Source of the DNA: Cudoniella acicularis | Lineage: Eukaryota; Ascomycota; Leotiomycetes; Helotiales; Helotiaceae | Length of the DNA: 64,000 nucleotides | Assembly: GCA_013054445.1 (NCBI GenBank) | Contig: JAAMPI010000021.1 | Location: 1 to 64,000 of the forward strand | Direction of reading: 5' to 3' | Shown here: piece after piece, positions 48,704 through 59,883 of the stretch | Numbering within the stretch: the stretch's first letter is position 1 | Layout: the number at the start of each line of letters is the position of its first letter | Notes under the pieces: model-generated | Seen by the model: only the letters and a program-made list of their open reading frames with translations | What the model was told of the DNA's origin: nothing | Database searches by the model: none | Made by a program: the position numbers and the translations under genes

Positions 48704-50521
48704 ATGAATGACAATACGCTTAAGCCCCCCGCCCCGACTAGGAAGCGGGCATCAACCCCTCGGAGCAGAAATGGATGCATTACGTGCAAGTAAGTCGCCC
48801 CCAGCAAACGGGGTTGAAGTGGAAGTGCACGATGTCCTGGCTTCGTACTGATGAGCCTTTCTCTCTAGGATCAGGAGACTCAAGTGCGGAGAAGAGCGTC
48901 CTGGTTGCGTGCGCTGCTTCAAATCCGGCTGGCAGTGCGACGGGTATGAACACACTGGCGAGAGTTCTTCCTCGAGTGCGGGGCCCAGTAGTGCTTCGAA
49001 TAGCCAACTCTCACGTCTGCTTCCGCGGGACTCTCATTCCCCCAGTCCATCTTCGAGGTCGCGATCCAGATCGCCGGGACAGCCACTCTTGACCAGTTAC
49101 AGTCCGCAAATGCCGGCTCAGCTCGATCAGGAAGAACGACGGTATTTCCAGTGCTTCATTGAAGAGAGCTGTGTCAACCTCCAGGAAGGCGACGTGTACT
49201 TTTGGAAAGATGCCGCGATTCAAGCAAGCCACACGACAGCGTGTGTTCGCCATGCTCTTGTAGCCATCGGTGCTCTTGCTAGGAGCACGCAGAAAACGGC
49301 CAACGGCCATCATTTCATGGACGCCGCGCTGGGCGTTCATCGTGAATTCGCACTCCAGCAGTACCAGAAGGCTCTCGGTGAGCTTCGCGAGGCCATTTCG
49401 ACCCAGGAGAACGGGGATGCTTCTCAGAGCACTCTTCTCTCGTGCCTCGTTCTGGCTTTTTTTGACAACTTCATTGGCAACAGCGGCTTTGCAGCACAAC
49501 ACATCCGCTACGCGCGAAAGGTCCTGTACAACATTTCTGAGAACTTGAGGATCCCTCAATCAGACCCAACCTCCGACACCCCAAATCAAAAGATTACCCG
49601 CCTGTTTTTGAAACTGGACATGCAAGCTCTTTTTTTCAATGGGTATCGACGAAGATCGGGCCGTAGTCCTGATGGAACCCCACGTTCCCAATATCGCCAT
49701 CCCGTCACGATTTGACCATGTAGAAGAAGCAAGGAGGTGCAGAGAGCTGATTGTCTGGGAAACCAATATCTTCATCTATCGAACCTCCTTCGCTAACTTT
49801 ATTCCGTGGGAGCCTATTCCTCAGTCTGAAGTTAACCTCCGATCGCACTTAATCACACAGATACATTTCTTGCATGCAGCCATGGAACCACTTATCGCAA
49901 GCCAAAGGATTGACCTTAACTGTCACCCGTTAAGAAGACTAGATTCACTGAAATTCGCCTCAATAGCCAAGCTCATTACACTAACGCTTTCGCTCAACGC
50001 CCCAGAAACTGAGGCCGACACCCTTATGCCATATTTCGAGTACCTCTTTTCTCTGTGTAAAGAAATATTGGACTTTGAAGCGCGTGTCGATATCACCGCG
50101 GGTATGTCTTGAACTTTCTACTCATTTTATCCAAATTTGTCGAGATGTAAATAACAGGAGACTAATTCGCACTACAGATCACGAAGTCTACAACTTCGAA
50201 TCTCGCGTCGTTAGTTACCTTTATCTTATTGCAACGAAATGCCGCAATGGAAACCTTCGCCGTCAAGCAATCAATCTTCTCCTTTCATCCCACCGCCGGG
50301 AATGGATGTTCGATTCATACTTGATGGGTCAAGTAGCAAGCTTCATTGTCAATATTGAAGAGGAAGGCATGGATGAGATTGGATATATTCCAGAGGAAAA
50401 GAGAGCCTGGGGCGAGTCGATGGAACTAGACCTACAAAGGCGAAGAGCGATCGTCAAAGTCCGTGTTGGGAGGAAAGGGACTTCGGAATGGGCTGAGAGA
50501 GTGACTCAGGTCGATTGGTGA
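48704..50521 (+). CDS. Zn2Cys6 transcription factor
   Basis: Exons 48704-48789, 48869-50101 and 50178-50521. The first two introns fit phase, and the zinc cluster is assembled across intron 1: CITCK joined to IRRLKCGEERPGCVRCFKSG then WQC. This gives C-x2-C-x6-C-x6-C-x2-C-x6-C, with the first Cys at residue 25. A Ser/Arg/Pro-rich linker leads to a helical regulatory region (YFQCFIEESCVNL, HALVAIGALARS, TLLSCLVLAFFDNF, HIRYARKVL) typical of the C6 regulators that follow secondary-metabolism or nutrient genes. A one-base excess in the T7 run at 49630-49636 splits the frame; with six T the text reads MQALFSMGIDEDRAVVLMEP. Total about 553 residues. No target can be assigned. The frameshift is probably technical, but a young pseudogene is possible. 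Confidence 0.85.
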
Positions 50522-50879
50522 TGCTCTTTCGGTGGATTTATAATTGAGTCCTAGAATCACTCCAGCATGTCGAAAAGTTGTCGACTGGATAAGCGTCTTC
50601 AAGCGAGCGCTCTTCTCTTTGTTTTTGAGTGGCTATGTTTGCATGGAGTCTACGGGTATAATCATTGCTAGGAGTCTCAGAAAAGCGCGGATCTTATCTT
50701 CGTTTTTTGGTTTGGGTTTTTCTTTAGCAGGTGTTTATGTTCATTGTTTCCAGATCTATTTTCTTGACGCTTGTCTCTTTCGTCTGTTTTTATGATACCT
50801 CAATTTCTCTGTATAAAATATTTTCATATGCGATTTCGATATCCCCCCAGAAAGAGAATGGCGAATAGGCTACCCCTGT

Positions 50880-51760
50880 ACGTATCACAGTGCGCAACCT
50901 CTATCGCCAGGGAAAATCGCAGCGCGAGATCGTCTCGCAGAACTACCCTTCCCCGGCGCACAATAAGACGCATTTTACGCCAGGAATCGAATCGTCGATT
51001 ACGTGGAAGGAAAGGCCCGAAGCCTTATATAATGTCTATAAGAGAGATCCGCTGCTATATTCGCCATATATCGAGAGACTGGCGGAAGGTCATTTGGTCG
51101 GACGAAGCTATGTTCGAGGTTGGGAAGAGTGGAAGGATCTGGGTTATACGGCGGGCGGACGAAAAGCGCTGTCCGAGTTATATAAAGTCGGTATATAGGT
51201 CGCGGAGGTTCTCGGTCATGATGTGGGGGGCTGTCGGGTGGGATTACAAGTCAGAATTGGTCTTCTTGGAAAAGCTTCCTGAGCGTAAGGGTATTTGCTG
51301 GAAGGCGTACCTCGAACAAGTTCTCAAACCTGTTATTTTCCTGCTGTTTGACGAACTCGGGCTAGAGTATATCTTTGTAGAAGACAGTTCAAAAATGTAT
51401 TTAGGGAAGGCCCGGCTATTATGACTATAACACGGTATCTGAGGCTTTTCCTGGCCACCTTTTTCGCTAGATTTAAACCTAATTGAGAAGGTATGGCGCT
51501 AGATAAAGGAAGAGCTAAATAAATTGCCCTACGCTCCGAAAAATAAGGAAGATATGTGTAGGGAGATTTAAAAACTTTGGGACCAGGTGGACCCACGTGA
51601 CTTCTGGTATTATATAGAGCAATTGACCTGTAAAATCGAGGATGTGATTAAAGTGGGTGGATTAGCTACTGTTAATTAATTCGTACGATCTTCCGATTAA
51701 AATAATATGAATTGCAATTAAAGTGAACTTTAAAAATAAGGGGTTTATTTTCATGGTTTT
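50880..51760 (+). mobile_element. Tc1/mariner-type transposon relic, RIP-like decay
   Basis: Transposase pieces in two frames. An HTH-like NLYRQGKSQREIV near 50895 is followed by the DDE core KVIWSDEAMFEVGKSGRIWV and FSVMMWGAVGWDYKSELVF, then EYIFVEDSSKMYLGKARL and, after stops, LDLNLIEKVWR and ELNKLPYAP, LWDQVDPRDFWYYIEQLTC. Stops after 51424 sit where CAA or TGG would be expected (TAA, TAG), and SPD reads SLD, so transitions dominate as in RIP. The 3' flank GGGGTTTATTTTCATGGTTTT resembles a Tc1-like end, but no matching left inverted repeat is present, so the copy is 5' damaged. Confidence 0.85.
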
Positions 51761-51983
51761 CGCTTAATGGGCCGCTGGTGGTGGCCCCTACTCTTACAGC
51801 AATTCAGAGCGATTACCGACCGTCATTCGGATGTACAGCACGGGCCCGGAAACCCTATTAAAGTCACCGGATGTCGCCGGATGCAACAGGGTTGCCGCTG
51901 GCTTTCTTACTTCGGCAGGGAATTTAAGGATGCAGCACTGCAGAGGTGGATATTTCTGCCTCAAGCGCTTTCTGTAACAGCCT

Positions 51984-52003
51984 CCCCCCCCCCCCCCCCC
52001 CCC
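51984..52003 (+). repeat. C20 homopolymer
   Basis: Twenty consecutive C residues after the Tc1-type relic. True length is hard to sequence and may be inaccurate. Confidence 0.9.
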
Positions 52004-53756
52004 AATTAGACGAGTTACTTTTTACCGTTCGCAAAAAGCCAGAGAAAATAGTACAAGTCAATAATGTTGACAAAAAAGCGGGCCGAGTAAGGCAGATAAG
52101 ATATCATGCATAACTAAAAACTAAAGACTAACGTAGACCGTAAATTTCCTCTTAGGGATACTGGTAACTGTTGGATGCATATACCGCTGACGGTTGGTCG
52201 TCAGTTTTAGACACTTTAGCGAACATCCAACATTTGTCACGCACGTCCCGACCCGAGGAACCTGGTACTCGAGTACAAGCAAGCACAAAGCTAAGAGGGA
52301 AATAAACGGCGGCGCGAATGAATTTTCATCGCTCACGACCCCGCCGGAATTTAACGGCTGCGAGGCTGCAATCTTTTCCCGTGGTGTGGTGGACGACATT
52401 TACGAGCTGATTCAGTTCAATATCTACCAAAATGAAAGGCTGAATGACCGAGTAGTGACAGCATTTCGGGCTTTCAGCCACCTCCTCCCACCCCGGCTCC
52501 GGGAATCCCACCGCCCTGGCATCGGTGACGAAAGAGGCAATATCTTAAGACACTACGGCGCACTGACCGATTGCTTACGTCCACCGCATGCGTCACCATT
52601 TAGAAATTTTCCTTCGCTGTAACCTTACACACACCAATCCTTACCGTGGCAACCTTACTACATACAGTATGCGTGTAGTAGCTCCACATGAGGTGAGGTA
52701 TTAACCGGATTGTTGGGTCCACGAGGCTAGGCTAGAGCCTGGGGCACAAACAAAGTCTCCATTCAAATCATGAAGAGAATTGCTACGCTGTTTGTAGGGT
52801 GGTTTATGAGAGTCATACGAAGAAAAGGCTTTATGATACTAGCTCAAGGCTTGATCTGACTATCTAGTAGGTAGAAGGTAGGAGACTAATCCTACTTTCT
52901 AAATCTACTAAACCGACAGGGGGGGGTCGGAAAACACCAAGTTGGAAAGTATCCTCACATGTTGGTTCGGCGGAACTTTAGCCCGATCCAACATATATAT
53001 CTCCGAACAATCACCTGCCTTTCAATTTCCGCCTTGCGGCTGAACGGATTTAAGGGGCTTCTCATCCCGTGACCTTGGACACTCCCACCCTTCCCTCGTC
53101 ACGTTCTTTCAGGGGTACGGGGCTTTCGCGGAACAACAAGCGACTGCCGGTCTGCAGATCATCTTGAGTGTGGGTGTGGGTGTGGTGGCTGCATGTAGGA
53201 ATCTTTTTCCGTTGTGCACGTTTCTAAATTTGCGCAGGGGAGGGGCTGAGCGGCGCTTAACAGACCGCGAGGGTAAATCTGGCACGATCGCGACGCACAC
53301 GATTGTTATTAGGGGAGTCATCCCGCCAGTTGTATGTATATTTGGGGGAGGCCTATTTTTTACTCTTCGAGTGAGGGGAGCCCGACAAATGGTTAGGCTG
53401 CTTCATGCGAAGATTAATAGGAATGTGTGCCTCGCTTTTAGAACTTACATGTTTAAAACAAGGTGATGGCGGTGCAGCGCCCCCCTTGTGATACACTGAT
53501 ACCACTGTATTTTTGTAAAGTTCATGGATGGGATGGTAGGTACCAATATTTCATATCGTGCAGTGCGGCTACTTCGATTCATCCAGACGAAATCGATGGT
53601 TTTTTTTATCTCCATTCCTAACCTTTTATTTTATTTTTTTGTTAGATGTGCTGCGTGCGGTGATGTGTTTACATACATGAATTTCGCTATACATTTTCCA
53701 CCTTGTTGTGAATCCTCAACAAACTTCCTACCTTCATTCCATTTGCGTGGAGGAGC
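52004..53756. other. intergenic
   Basis: No gene recognised; frames at 52194-52622 and 53164-53466 lack domains. A G-run at 52919-52926 and short TG-rich tracts near 53166 are present. Confidence 0.45.
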
Positions 53757-54599
53757 ATGTTCTCCAATTTCAGTCGTCAGGAGCCCACCACTACCACCAC
53801 CACCAACACACAACCGCAAAACCGTGCCATCTCGAGCTCAAGACGCCAACAAGCACTCCCCACTCCCAGCGATCTGGAAACCGGAACCGCCGTACAAATA
53901 CAACGACAGCAGCAGAAAAANTAACCCCTCCTGGCCTCTCCCCCTACGCGTTAGCGGGCGACTAAGAAAAGGAGTCCTCAACTACGATCGGCAGCGCAAA
54001 ATTTTTGATGGGAAGCAAGAAACGGAGTTGTGTGATGGGTTGTTTTGGTATCAGGAGTTTACGGCGAGGACGTCGATGGGGGTTAGGTTTTCGGGGAGTG
54101 AGACGTTTGCGACGGGGTTGTTGAAGTTAAGGACGTGTTTGAGACAGGGGAAATCGAGTGGTTCTTCGTTTTTGCAGCTTTGGTGAGTGGTGGATTTCCT
54201 TATTTTACTATTGAATTTTTTCCAGCGAAACTAAAAATTGGAAGCGGAACTAATTTGGGTGGTAGTATAATTAACACAAGCGCGGTCTCAAACGACATCC
54301 TATCCTGTCCAACGCGCTTTCTCAGCTCAAGTTCCGGAACCCAGAAAGAAATTCTAGCATATCCGCGACTAGCGATCGGAATCGAGCTAGAGCAGGCTTG
54401 GGGCGGTTTATCAGATTGTGCGTATAAGGCTCTAGAGCGTCCAGAGGAATTGGTGAAAGTGGAGCAGCTTTCGTTGAATGAGTTTCGGAGACAGTTTCTT
54501 GCGCACACTTTTGTGAATTGTAGGTGTAAGGAGTTTGAGGTTGAGGTTGAGTTTGGGAGGGAGGAGGTTGATATTGTTTTTTTTTCTGAAAGACTCTAG
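53757..54599 (+). pseudogene. unrecognised gene, broken or mis-assembled around an ambiguous base
   Basis: Protein-like pieces occur in different frames: MFSNFSRQEP then SSSRRQQALPTPSDLETGTA from an ATG at 53757. The frame changes at the N at 53921 (TPPGLSPYALAGD in one frame). Then comes VLNYDRQRKIFDGKQETELC and GLFWYQEFTARTSM to about 54184. A possible intron (GTGAGT..TCCAG, 54183-54225) follows, and then ILAYPRLAIGIELEQAWGGL, ALERPEELVKVEQLSLNEFR and QFLAHTFVNCRCKEFEVEVE to a stop at 54599. The order and tone suggest one gene of about 250 residues. I do not know the family. The ambiguous base argues for local assembly trouble, though real decay cannot be excluded. Confidence 0.5.
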
Positions 54600-54675
54600 A
54601 TAAGTGGTATATTCACTTCTTTTACACGAGATAGAGTCCAGAGTAAAAAGGATCTAATTATAGAAATAAATTTCA

Positions 54676-54984
54676 TAATATTCTACAGTATCAGAATAAT
54701 TATTAGAAGTAAATTAAATCCTGAATTCTACTGAAATATAAGTCTGTGATTCTTAAGCCTAACCGAGTTATAGGTCTCTGACCTCTGAATTGAGCCGAAG
54801 TACCGATCTGCAATTCCTGAAATTTGCTGAAGTCCGGCTATTAGTGCTTATATAACCATAAGTTAAGACGAAAAGGGATTCCTATTATAGTATGATCTTT
54901 TATAATATTCCACAGTAACAGAATTATTATTCAAGGTATTGTGACTCCTGACAATCTACTAAAGTACTCATTTGTGATTTCTAA
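54676..54984 (+). repeat. diverged direct repeat, two copies
   Basis: Copies near 54676-54756 and 54902-54984 share ATAATATTCYACAGTA, CAGAAT..ATTATT, an ATCCTG/CTCCTGA.. word and TGTGATT. AT-rich, non-coding. Confidence 0.5.
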
Positions 54985-55088
54985 TTCTCCTGAGGCATAA
55001 CAGCAACACAAGCATCAATATGGACCCTTTATCAGCGCACCTAAGAGTCAGCAAACAACATCTGTAACAAATGGACTAGAATCACCAC

Positions 55089-55628
55089 TTACTCCTTCGC
55101 ATCCTCCTCCCACTCACCACCACCCAACTCCTCCACAACAAGCTTCCTCATGGCACTAATAATGCCCTTTGCTATCTCCAAAACCTCCTCCAAAACCATT
55201 CCCTCTGCCCTTGGCAAAACAACCTGAAAAGTGACGGGATTATCCTCCCTCTTGGCCTCAAAGCCCATACGATAGAAGCCGACGGTCCATCCCTTCGCAG
55301 TTCCCTTCAAGACAGACGTGATTGCAACCAAGATTTTCTCTGCCGTGTCGTCGTTGTAGACTTTTCGGACGTGGTTCTCAAAGGCGTGGGTCGTGGTGGT
55401 GATGATGGAGGGTGTGGGGAAGCCCCGGAGCATAGGGGTAGGGAGCCTTAAGACTTGCTTGGGAGGGACGTCGTTGGGGTCGACGGCATTGGTGGTGTAG
55501 ATGCACGCAGGGGAGTTGGGGTGGCTGCTGGCCAGGATGGTAAGGTTTGGTATGCCGTAATATGCTTGGGCGTTTTCGCCGACGAGGTAGGATGCGAGAG
55601 CTTGTTGGTTTGTGGTAGATGAAGACAT
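55089..55628 (-). CDS. small hypothetical protein, single exon
   Basis: 179 residues from ATG 55628 to a stop at 55089, with good codon texture and no lesions. No signal peptide or membrane segment. Visible features: LASYLVGENAQAYYGIPNLT near the start, KQVLRLPTPMLRGFPTPSII in the middle, and YNDDTAEKILVAITSVLKG, GWTVGFYRMGFEAKRED, FQVVLPRAEGMVLEEVLEIA toward the end. I do not recognise the family, and there is no operon-like context. The start is the first ATG of the open frame. Judged real because it is uninterrupted with balanced composition. Confidence 0.65.
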   Translation of the reverse strand: MSSSTTNQQALASYLVGENAQAYYGIPNLTILASSHPNSPACIYTTNAVDPNDVPPKQVLRLPTPMLRGFPTPSIITTTTHAFENHVRKVYNDDTAEKILVAITSVLKGTAKGWTVGFYRMGFEAKREDNPVTFQVVLPRAEGMVLEEVLEIAKGIISAMRKLVVEELGGGEWEEDAKE

Positions 55629-56037
55629 TTTCGACGTGATTTTCGACGTGTTTTGGCTTCTTAAGAGAAAGAGGTTGTAAAAGCTGTCTTAGACGAGCAG
55701 AGCTGTAAGGAGAAAGCTTTCGTGGTGTGCGTTGATCTAGGAGATGTAGATGATTCTAGAGTTGTGCACAACCGAGAAAATTTTGCAGGAGGGCTTCTTT
55801 GCTTCCCCGACAGATCCCCAGTTGGGCTAGTGTGAACCGAGGTTGCTAGCGCTAGGGCTATAGCCTAGGCTTCACTGTATACAAGCATCTATAGGTAGAG
55901 TTAGTTCACAGGATTCACTAGTGTAAAACCTCACTCCAATCTCTTGATTATGACTAAACTATCATGTCTTAAGGACATACTTAAGACCTCCAACCATTGA
56001 ATATTGTTCTTCCTCTACATTGAAAAAGTTAGCGATG

Positions 56038-56300
56038 TAGGTGTGAAAGAAGAAGTGTTGCTAAGCTGTAAAGTAGAAGGGCATTTATAGGTGGGGAGAG
56101 ACTGTGTCGCTTAGATGTCCCTATTCACTGCTCTTCACAAAGTAGTGTATGACCTTCAATTGTCGGTAATAGGTTGGGAATTTAGGTGTGAAAGAATAAC
56201 TGTTGCTAAGTTGCAAAGTATAGGGGTATTTATAGGCGTAGAGGAAGAGTGTCTAGCTTAGCTACCCCTATTCACTGCTATCCACAAGATAGTGTATGAC
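56038..56300 (+). repeat. two tandem units of about 145 bp
   Basis: Unit 1 (56038-56153) and unit 2 (56183-56300) share TAGGTGTGAAAGAA, TGTTGCTAAG, GGG.ATTTATAGG, CCCTATTCACTGCT and TAGTGTATGAC in the same order with roughly four-fifths identity by eye. The units lie in non-coding sequence downstream of the dehydrogenase gene. Confidence 0.75.
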
Positions 56301-56423
56301 AACAACATCTAGGATCCAATACCTAACTTCCTTTTAATTCTTTTCATTTAAACCTTTAACTTATCATTGAATTGCTCTCTTCTAGTTCAACTCAAGTGCT
56401 ATACTCACTATTACCCTTTACAT

Positions 56424-57307
56424 CTACCAGGGATACTGGCCCGTTGGTGAGAGAAAGCCACCATGCTCTTCATCCCTCTCTCCATTCACAACCTTAACAA
56501 TAGGCGCTGCCCCTTCCTCTGTCGGCTGTGCGCCATTTTCAACTTTGTTATGTGGACTCAAATTCGACGCGACGAACCCCGGGGAGAAAGCAAACACTTT
56601 GAAGCCCTGCTCACTATATAGAATCGACTGAGCTACTGTAAGCATGTTCAACGCCGTCTTGCTCATACAATACGCAATTTCCCACATGCCCATGCGATGC
56701 GCCTGGCTTGTTGGATCTAGGCGTCTGGCGATGGAACCAGCTGCAGAGGAGACATTGATGATGCGAGGCGTGCCGTTTGACTTTTTAAGAAGAGGTGCGA
56801 AGGCTTCAACCACCAAGAAAGGGCCAGTGGAGTTTGTTTGAAAGCACAGCGCCATTGCTTCTGCGGGCGAGCTAGTGGAGGCTGCAGAGCTAACTGCAGC
56901 ATTGTTGATTAATATATCTAGTCTGAAGAAACTGGTAAGCGCTTGATTTAAGAGGTTGAGGAAGATAATAAGGAGGTGAATATACCTGCCGTGCTTGTTT
57001 TCAACCGCTTTGGCTGCAGCTGAGATCGATTCATCGCTTGCAACGTCGAGCTGCAATAATTCCACTGTGCCAGGTAGCTCTCGGGATTCGAGGTCTTTGA
57101 TTGCGATTTCTCCTTTCTCGGCTGAGCGACTCCCAAGCAAAACATGTTTAGAGGGTTCCGACAGCAGTTGCGATGCTAGCTCAAAGCCGATCCCTCCATT
57201 GCCTATGAAGAATCATAGTTATGTAGTGTTCGTTGCAGGACAAAAATGGTGTTGTTCATAGAAGGCTCACCTCCAGTAATCAAAACAATGGTTTTCTTTT
57301 CTGCCAT
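56424..57307 (-). CDS. short-chain dehydrogenase/reductase
   Basis: Exons 57307-57271, 57202-56986 and 56922-56424, all in phase, 250 residues. Cofactor motif TGGNGGIG near residue 11 is assembled across intron 1, followed by QLDVASDES (the conserved Asp loop) and DILINNAAV. The catalytic set is present: Ser in INVSSAAGS and Tyr/Lys in YCMSK. The tail FAFSPGFVASNLSP is the usual PG motif. The Ser-Arg after the second strand (LLGSRS) favours NADPH. Closest in style to carbonyl-reductase-like fungal SDRs; substrate unknown. A retained-intron reading would insert a stretch beginning YIHLLIIFLNLL, so the splice is well supported. No cluster context. Confidence 0.92.
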
Positions 57308-57596
57308 GATTCTCAAAATGGTACTCAATTTGTGGACCGTGGAAACTGGACAAGAGGTATGTTATTTGAAGTTGATTATATCCCTCGCTGAACCTTATCT
57401 TTTTTGTAAGAGAATTGAAGGGATAGTGGCTCACTCAGGTTAAAAAATATCTATCATATGTTCTCCTGTATACGAGATTACGGCATTAACCGAGATTATG
57501 GTGTTAACCGTAATTACGTTAATTTCGAAAAGTACCTTAAAGCCACAAAGCTTGCTGGGGGTGGCGGAGTGGCTGACGACCTCGGTTTCCCGGACT

Positions 57597-58075
57597 TACA
57601 GTACTACGCAACTGCTGTTAGCGAATTTCTGAAACCCCACTAAAAACAGCTGGTTTTCACCTTTTAGAAGAGTATATAATTATATAACTATAACTATTAC
57701 AAATCTTACGTTTGTTACTAATATACTTTAGAAGGTATACTTTTAATACATCCTAATTTCTAAACATAAAATCCGAAAATACTCTTAGAAAATATCTTTG
57801 AAATTAGAATAAGATTTTTTTTAACGATTTTTTGCCCTTTTTATATACAAATTTAGGTTTTCACAACTTTAGTCAAATAAACTACCTTAGAACATAAGTG
57901 CTTTTTATTTTATTGATTTTCTAAGTATGTAGTATTGTTTTTTATGTTAAAATAATGAATATTTATATATATTATATATTTATTATAGTGTGTATTGTAC
58001 TTTAAATTAGTCTAGAAACGCGTAAAAACGCGTGGTTAAAGTGGTTTTCGCTAACAGCAGTTGCGCGTCACTGTA
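57597..58075. mobile_element. miniature inverted-repeat element (pogo/Tc1-type) with TA duplication
   Basis: The 475 bp element 57599-58073 is flanked on both sides by TA. Its ends are inverted repeats of 27 bp: left CAGTACTACGCAACTGCTGT then TAGCGAA, right (reverse complement) CAGTGACGCGCAACTGCTGT then TAGCGAA. They differ only at positions 5-8. Ends beginning CAGT next to TA are usual for pogo/Tc1-mariner elements. The interior (57640-58010) is extremely AT-rich and has no transposase, so this is a non-autonomous copy. Confidence 0.88.
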
Positions 58076-58326
58076 AGCGGGGCGTCTTCTCCTAAATTGG
58101 AAAAACAAACCACTCCCTATATAGGTTTGTATTCCAATATTCTATAGCTCAAAACGGACGCGCATCTACAGAATTACTCATTTTGAGGTGCAGAGAAGAC
58201 TCAAAGATAAGGTGGAGGGAAAACTTTGGCAAAATAGAAACTGTATAATAAATAATCATAACTGGAAACAAGCAACCCTAACATTTATCAGAGTCAAGGA
58301 CAGTAACCATAAACACACACGAAAAC

Positions 58327-59883
58327 TCAGACATAAATGTAGCAAAACTGTCCACCAACCCCCCCAATGTTGTTTACTGTGTCCCAAGTGTTCACCGTCG
58401 GGGTCAACCATTTAAGGTTGACCGTATCATTGGCAGCAGGATTACTAGGCAGCACATTCATACGGTTCTCTGGATCTTGCATTTGCCAAATCCACCAAAT
58501 ACGGTCAATCATACCATGGTGCATGTAGAAGACTGGATCGCCTGGTGACGAATAGAAGTCCTATTAAGGCATGTCAGCTGATATTGCTAGATCGAGACCG
58601 TCCAGTTGAATCAACTTACACCACCGGGATCGCCACCAATAGTATAGTGACCGCCCAGATGAACACCCCAGTCATTCTTTGTAGGCGTTCCCAGCATGAC
58701 TTGCTGGAAATCCTCGATTTTGGGGTTTTTCGTGATCAGTGCGTAGGTGTAGTTAGCTGTAGTCACGGCAGCAGAGAATTTGTTTACATCGCGACGAAGG
58801 CATCGTGGATTGGAGCCGAAGCCGTCAGAACGGGGATTGTTGGGTATGTCTGACAGCATCTTCGATATGGGTCCTAGACTGACAACCATGCTGCGAAATT
58901 TGTTAGGAATTAATAAGTTAGAAGAACTGATTGAGGATCTCACTCTTTGAATGGCCCTGTAGTTACACACCCGCCGCCTCCAGCAGATGGAATGATATCG
59001 TATGGCTTTGAAAATCCCTTTGTTTTCACCCCGGGATAGTTGAAAGGAAGGCCGTTGCCCCCCATACTTGAATCATTCCCATTGAAAAGAGGTGAGTTGA
59101 TGGGGTCCGCGGCAGTACGGCCCCAGTTCCAGTACTAATTTTCAGGTCAGACATTAATTTATTCGCGCAAAGTCCATTAAAAGCATTATCTTACAGGTTG
59201 GTATCCAGTATAACCACACTCTTCGCGAAGAGCCTTCTCGTATGCCCAGATGTACACCCGATGCGCAGGAAGCAAATGCGGCTATGTACCGTAGAGTTAA
59301 CCAATGCACAATTCAAGAAGCTTGGTGAGAAACTGGAACTTACTGTTGAGTGAAGCTCCACGGCCATCGACTCATGTGTTGCAACAAAATCATCGAAACG
59401 ATTCAGTGCACCTGGGAACTGGTCCCTCGGTGATTTCGGAGGCTTCGACTGTAGACAGAGTACTGCTTTGATGTAGCTTTTTCTCTGCGTTTCCGATAGG
59501 TCGCTCCTTCACAGTGGTTTAGCATTAATTCCTCTCATTGGTCCCCAGCAGAGAACCTCCCTTCGCTGTCCTAGGGCTTTGGGGCAGAGTTATTTACCAT
59601 TCCATTCTTCTGACAGCATTTTGAAGAGTACACCCAGATGGGGAGGGATGTTTGGCTAGATATGCCGCGAATTTGCTCAAGCTAGAGGCTTCGAGCTTAT
59701 CTACCTCATCGAGGGGATATGGGCCATCGGTCCTCCTGAAATGTAAATTTTATTAGCTTGAGGTCTCGAAAGACGATGTAGGGCTGGAAAGTAGCACCGT
59801 TCAAGAGTGAATTTCGGCTCAACTGGACCAGCTCCTGCCTGAAAAACCAAGGAAGCGAGCAGCACCGAGGCTGTAAAAATCAT
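58327..59883 (-). CDS. secreted tyrosinase (type-3 copper oxidase)
   Basis: Copper enzyme oxidising phenols to quinones, as in melanin or pigment pathways. Seven exons keep phase: 59883-59798, 59735-59598, 59506-59344, 59281-59195, 59134-58944, 58890-58620 and 58560-58327, for 389 residues. Signal peptide MIFTASVLLASLVFQAGAG; then EWSDLSETQRKSYIKAVLCL. CuA site: FVATHESMAVELHST joined by splicing to PHLLPAHRVYIWAYEKALRE; the H-x8-H spacing after the join is the family value. GYTGYQPYWNWG follows. CuB site: GVHLGGHYTIGG, then SPGDPVFYMHHGMIDRIWWI. The end GQFCYIYV is typical of short fungal tyrosinases lacking the C-terminal lid domain. All six copper His are present. A melanin/secondary-metabolite role is inference; no PKS is adjacent. 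Confidence 0.95.

Noticed and set aside
52194..52622. 142-codon plus-strand frame
   Set aside because: No family features; neighbourhood is intergenic with repeats and a C homopolymer.
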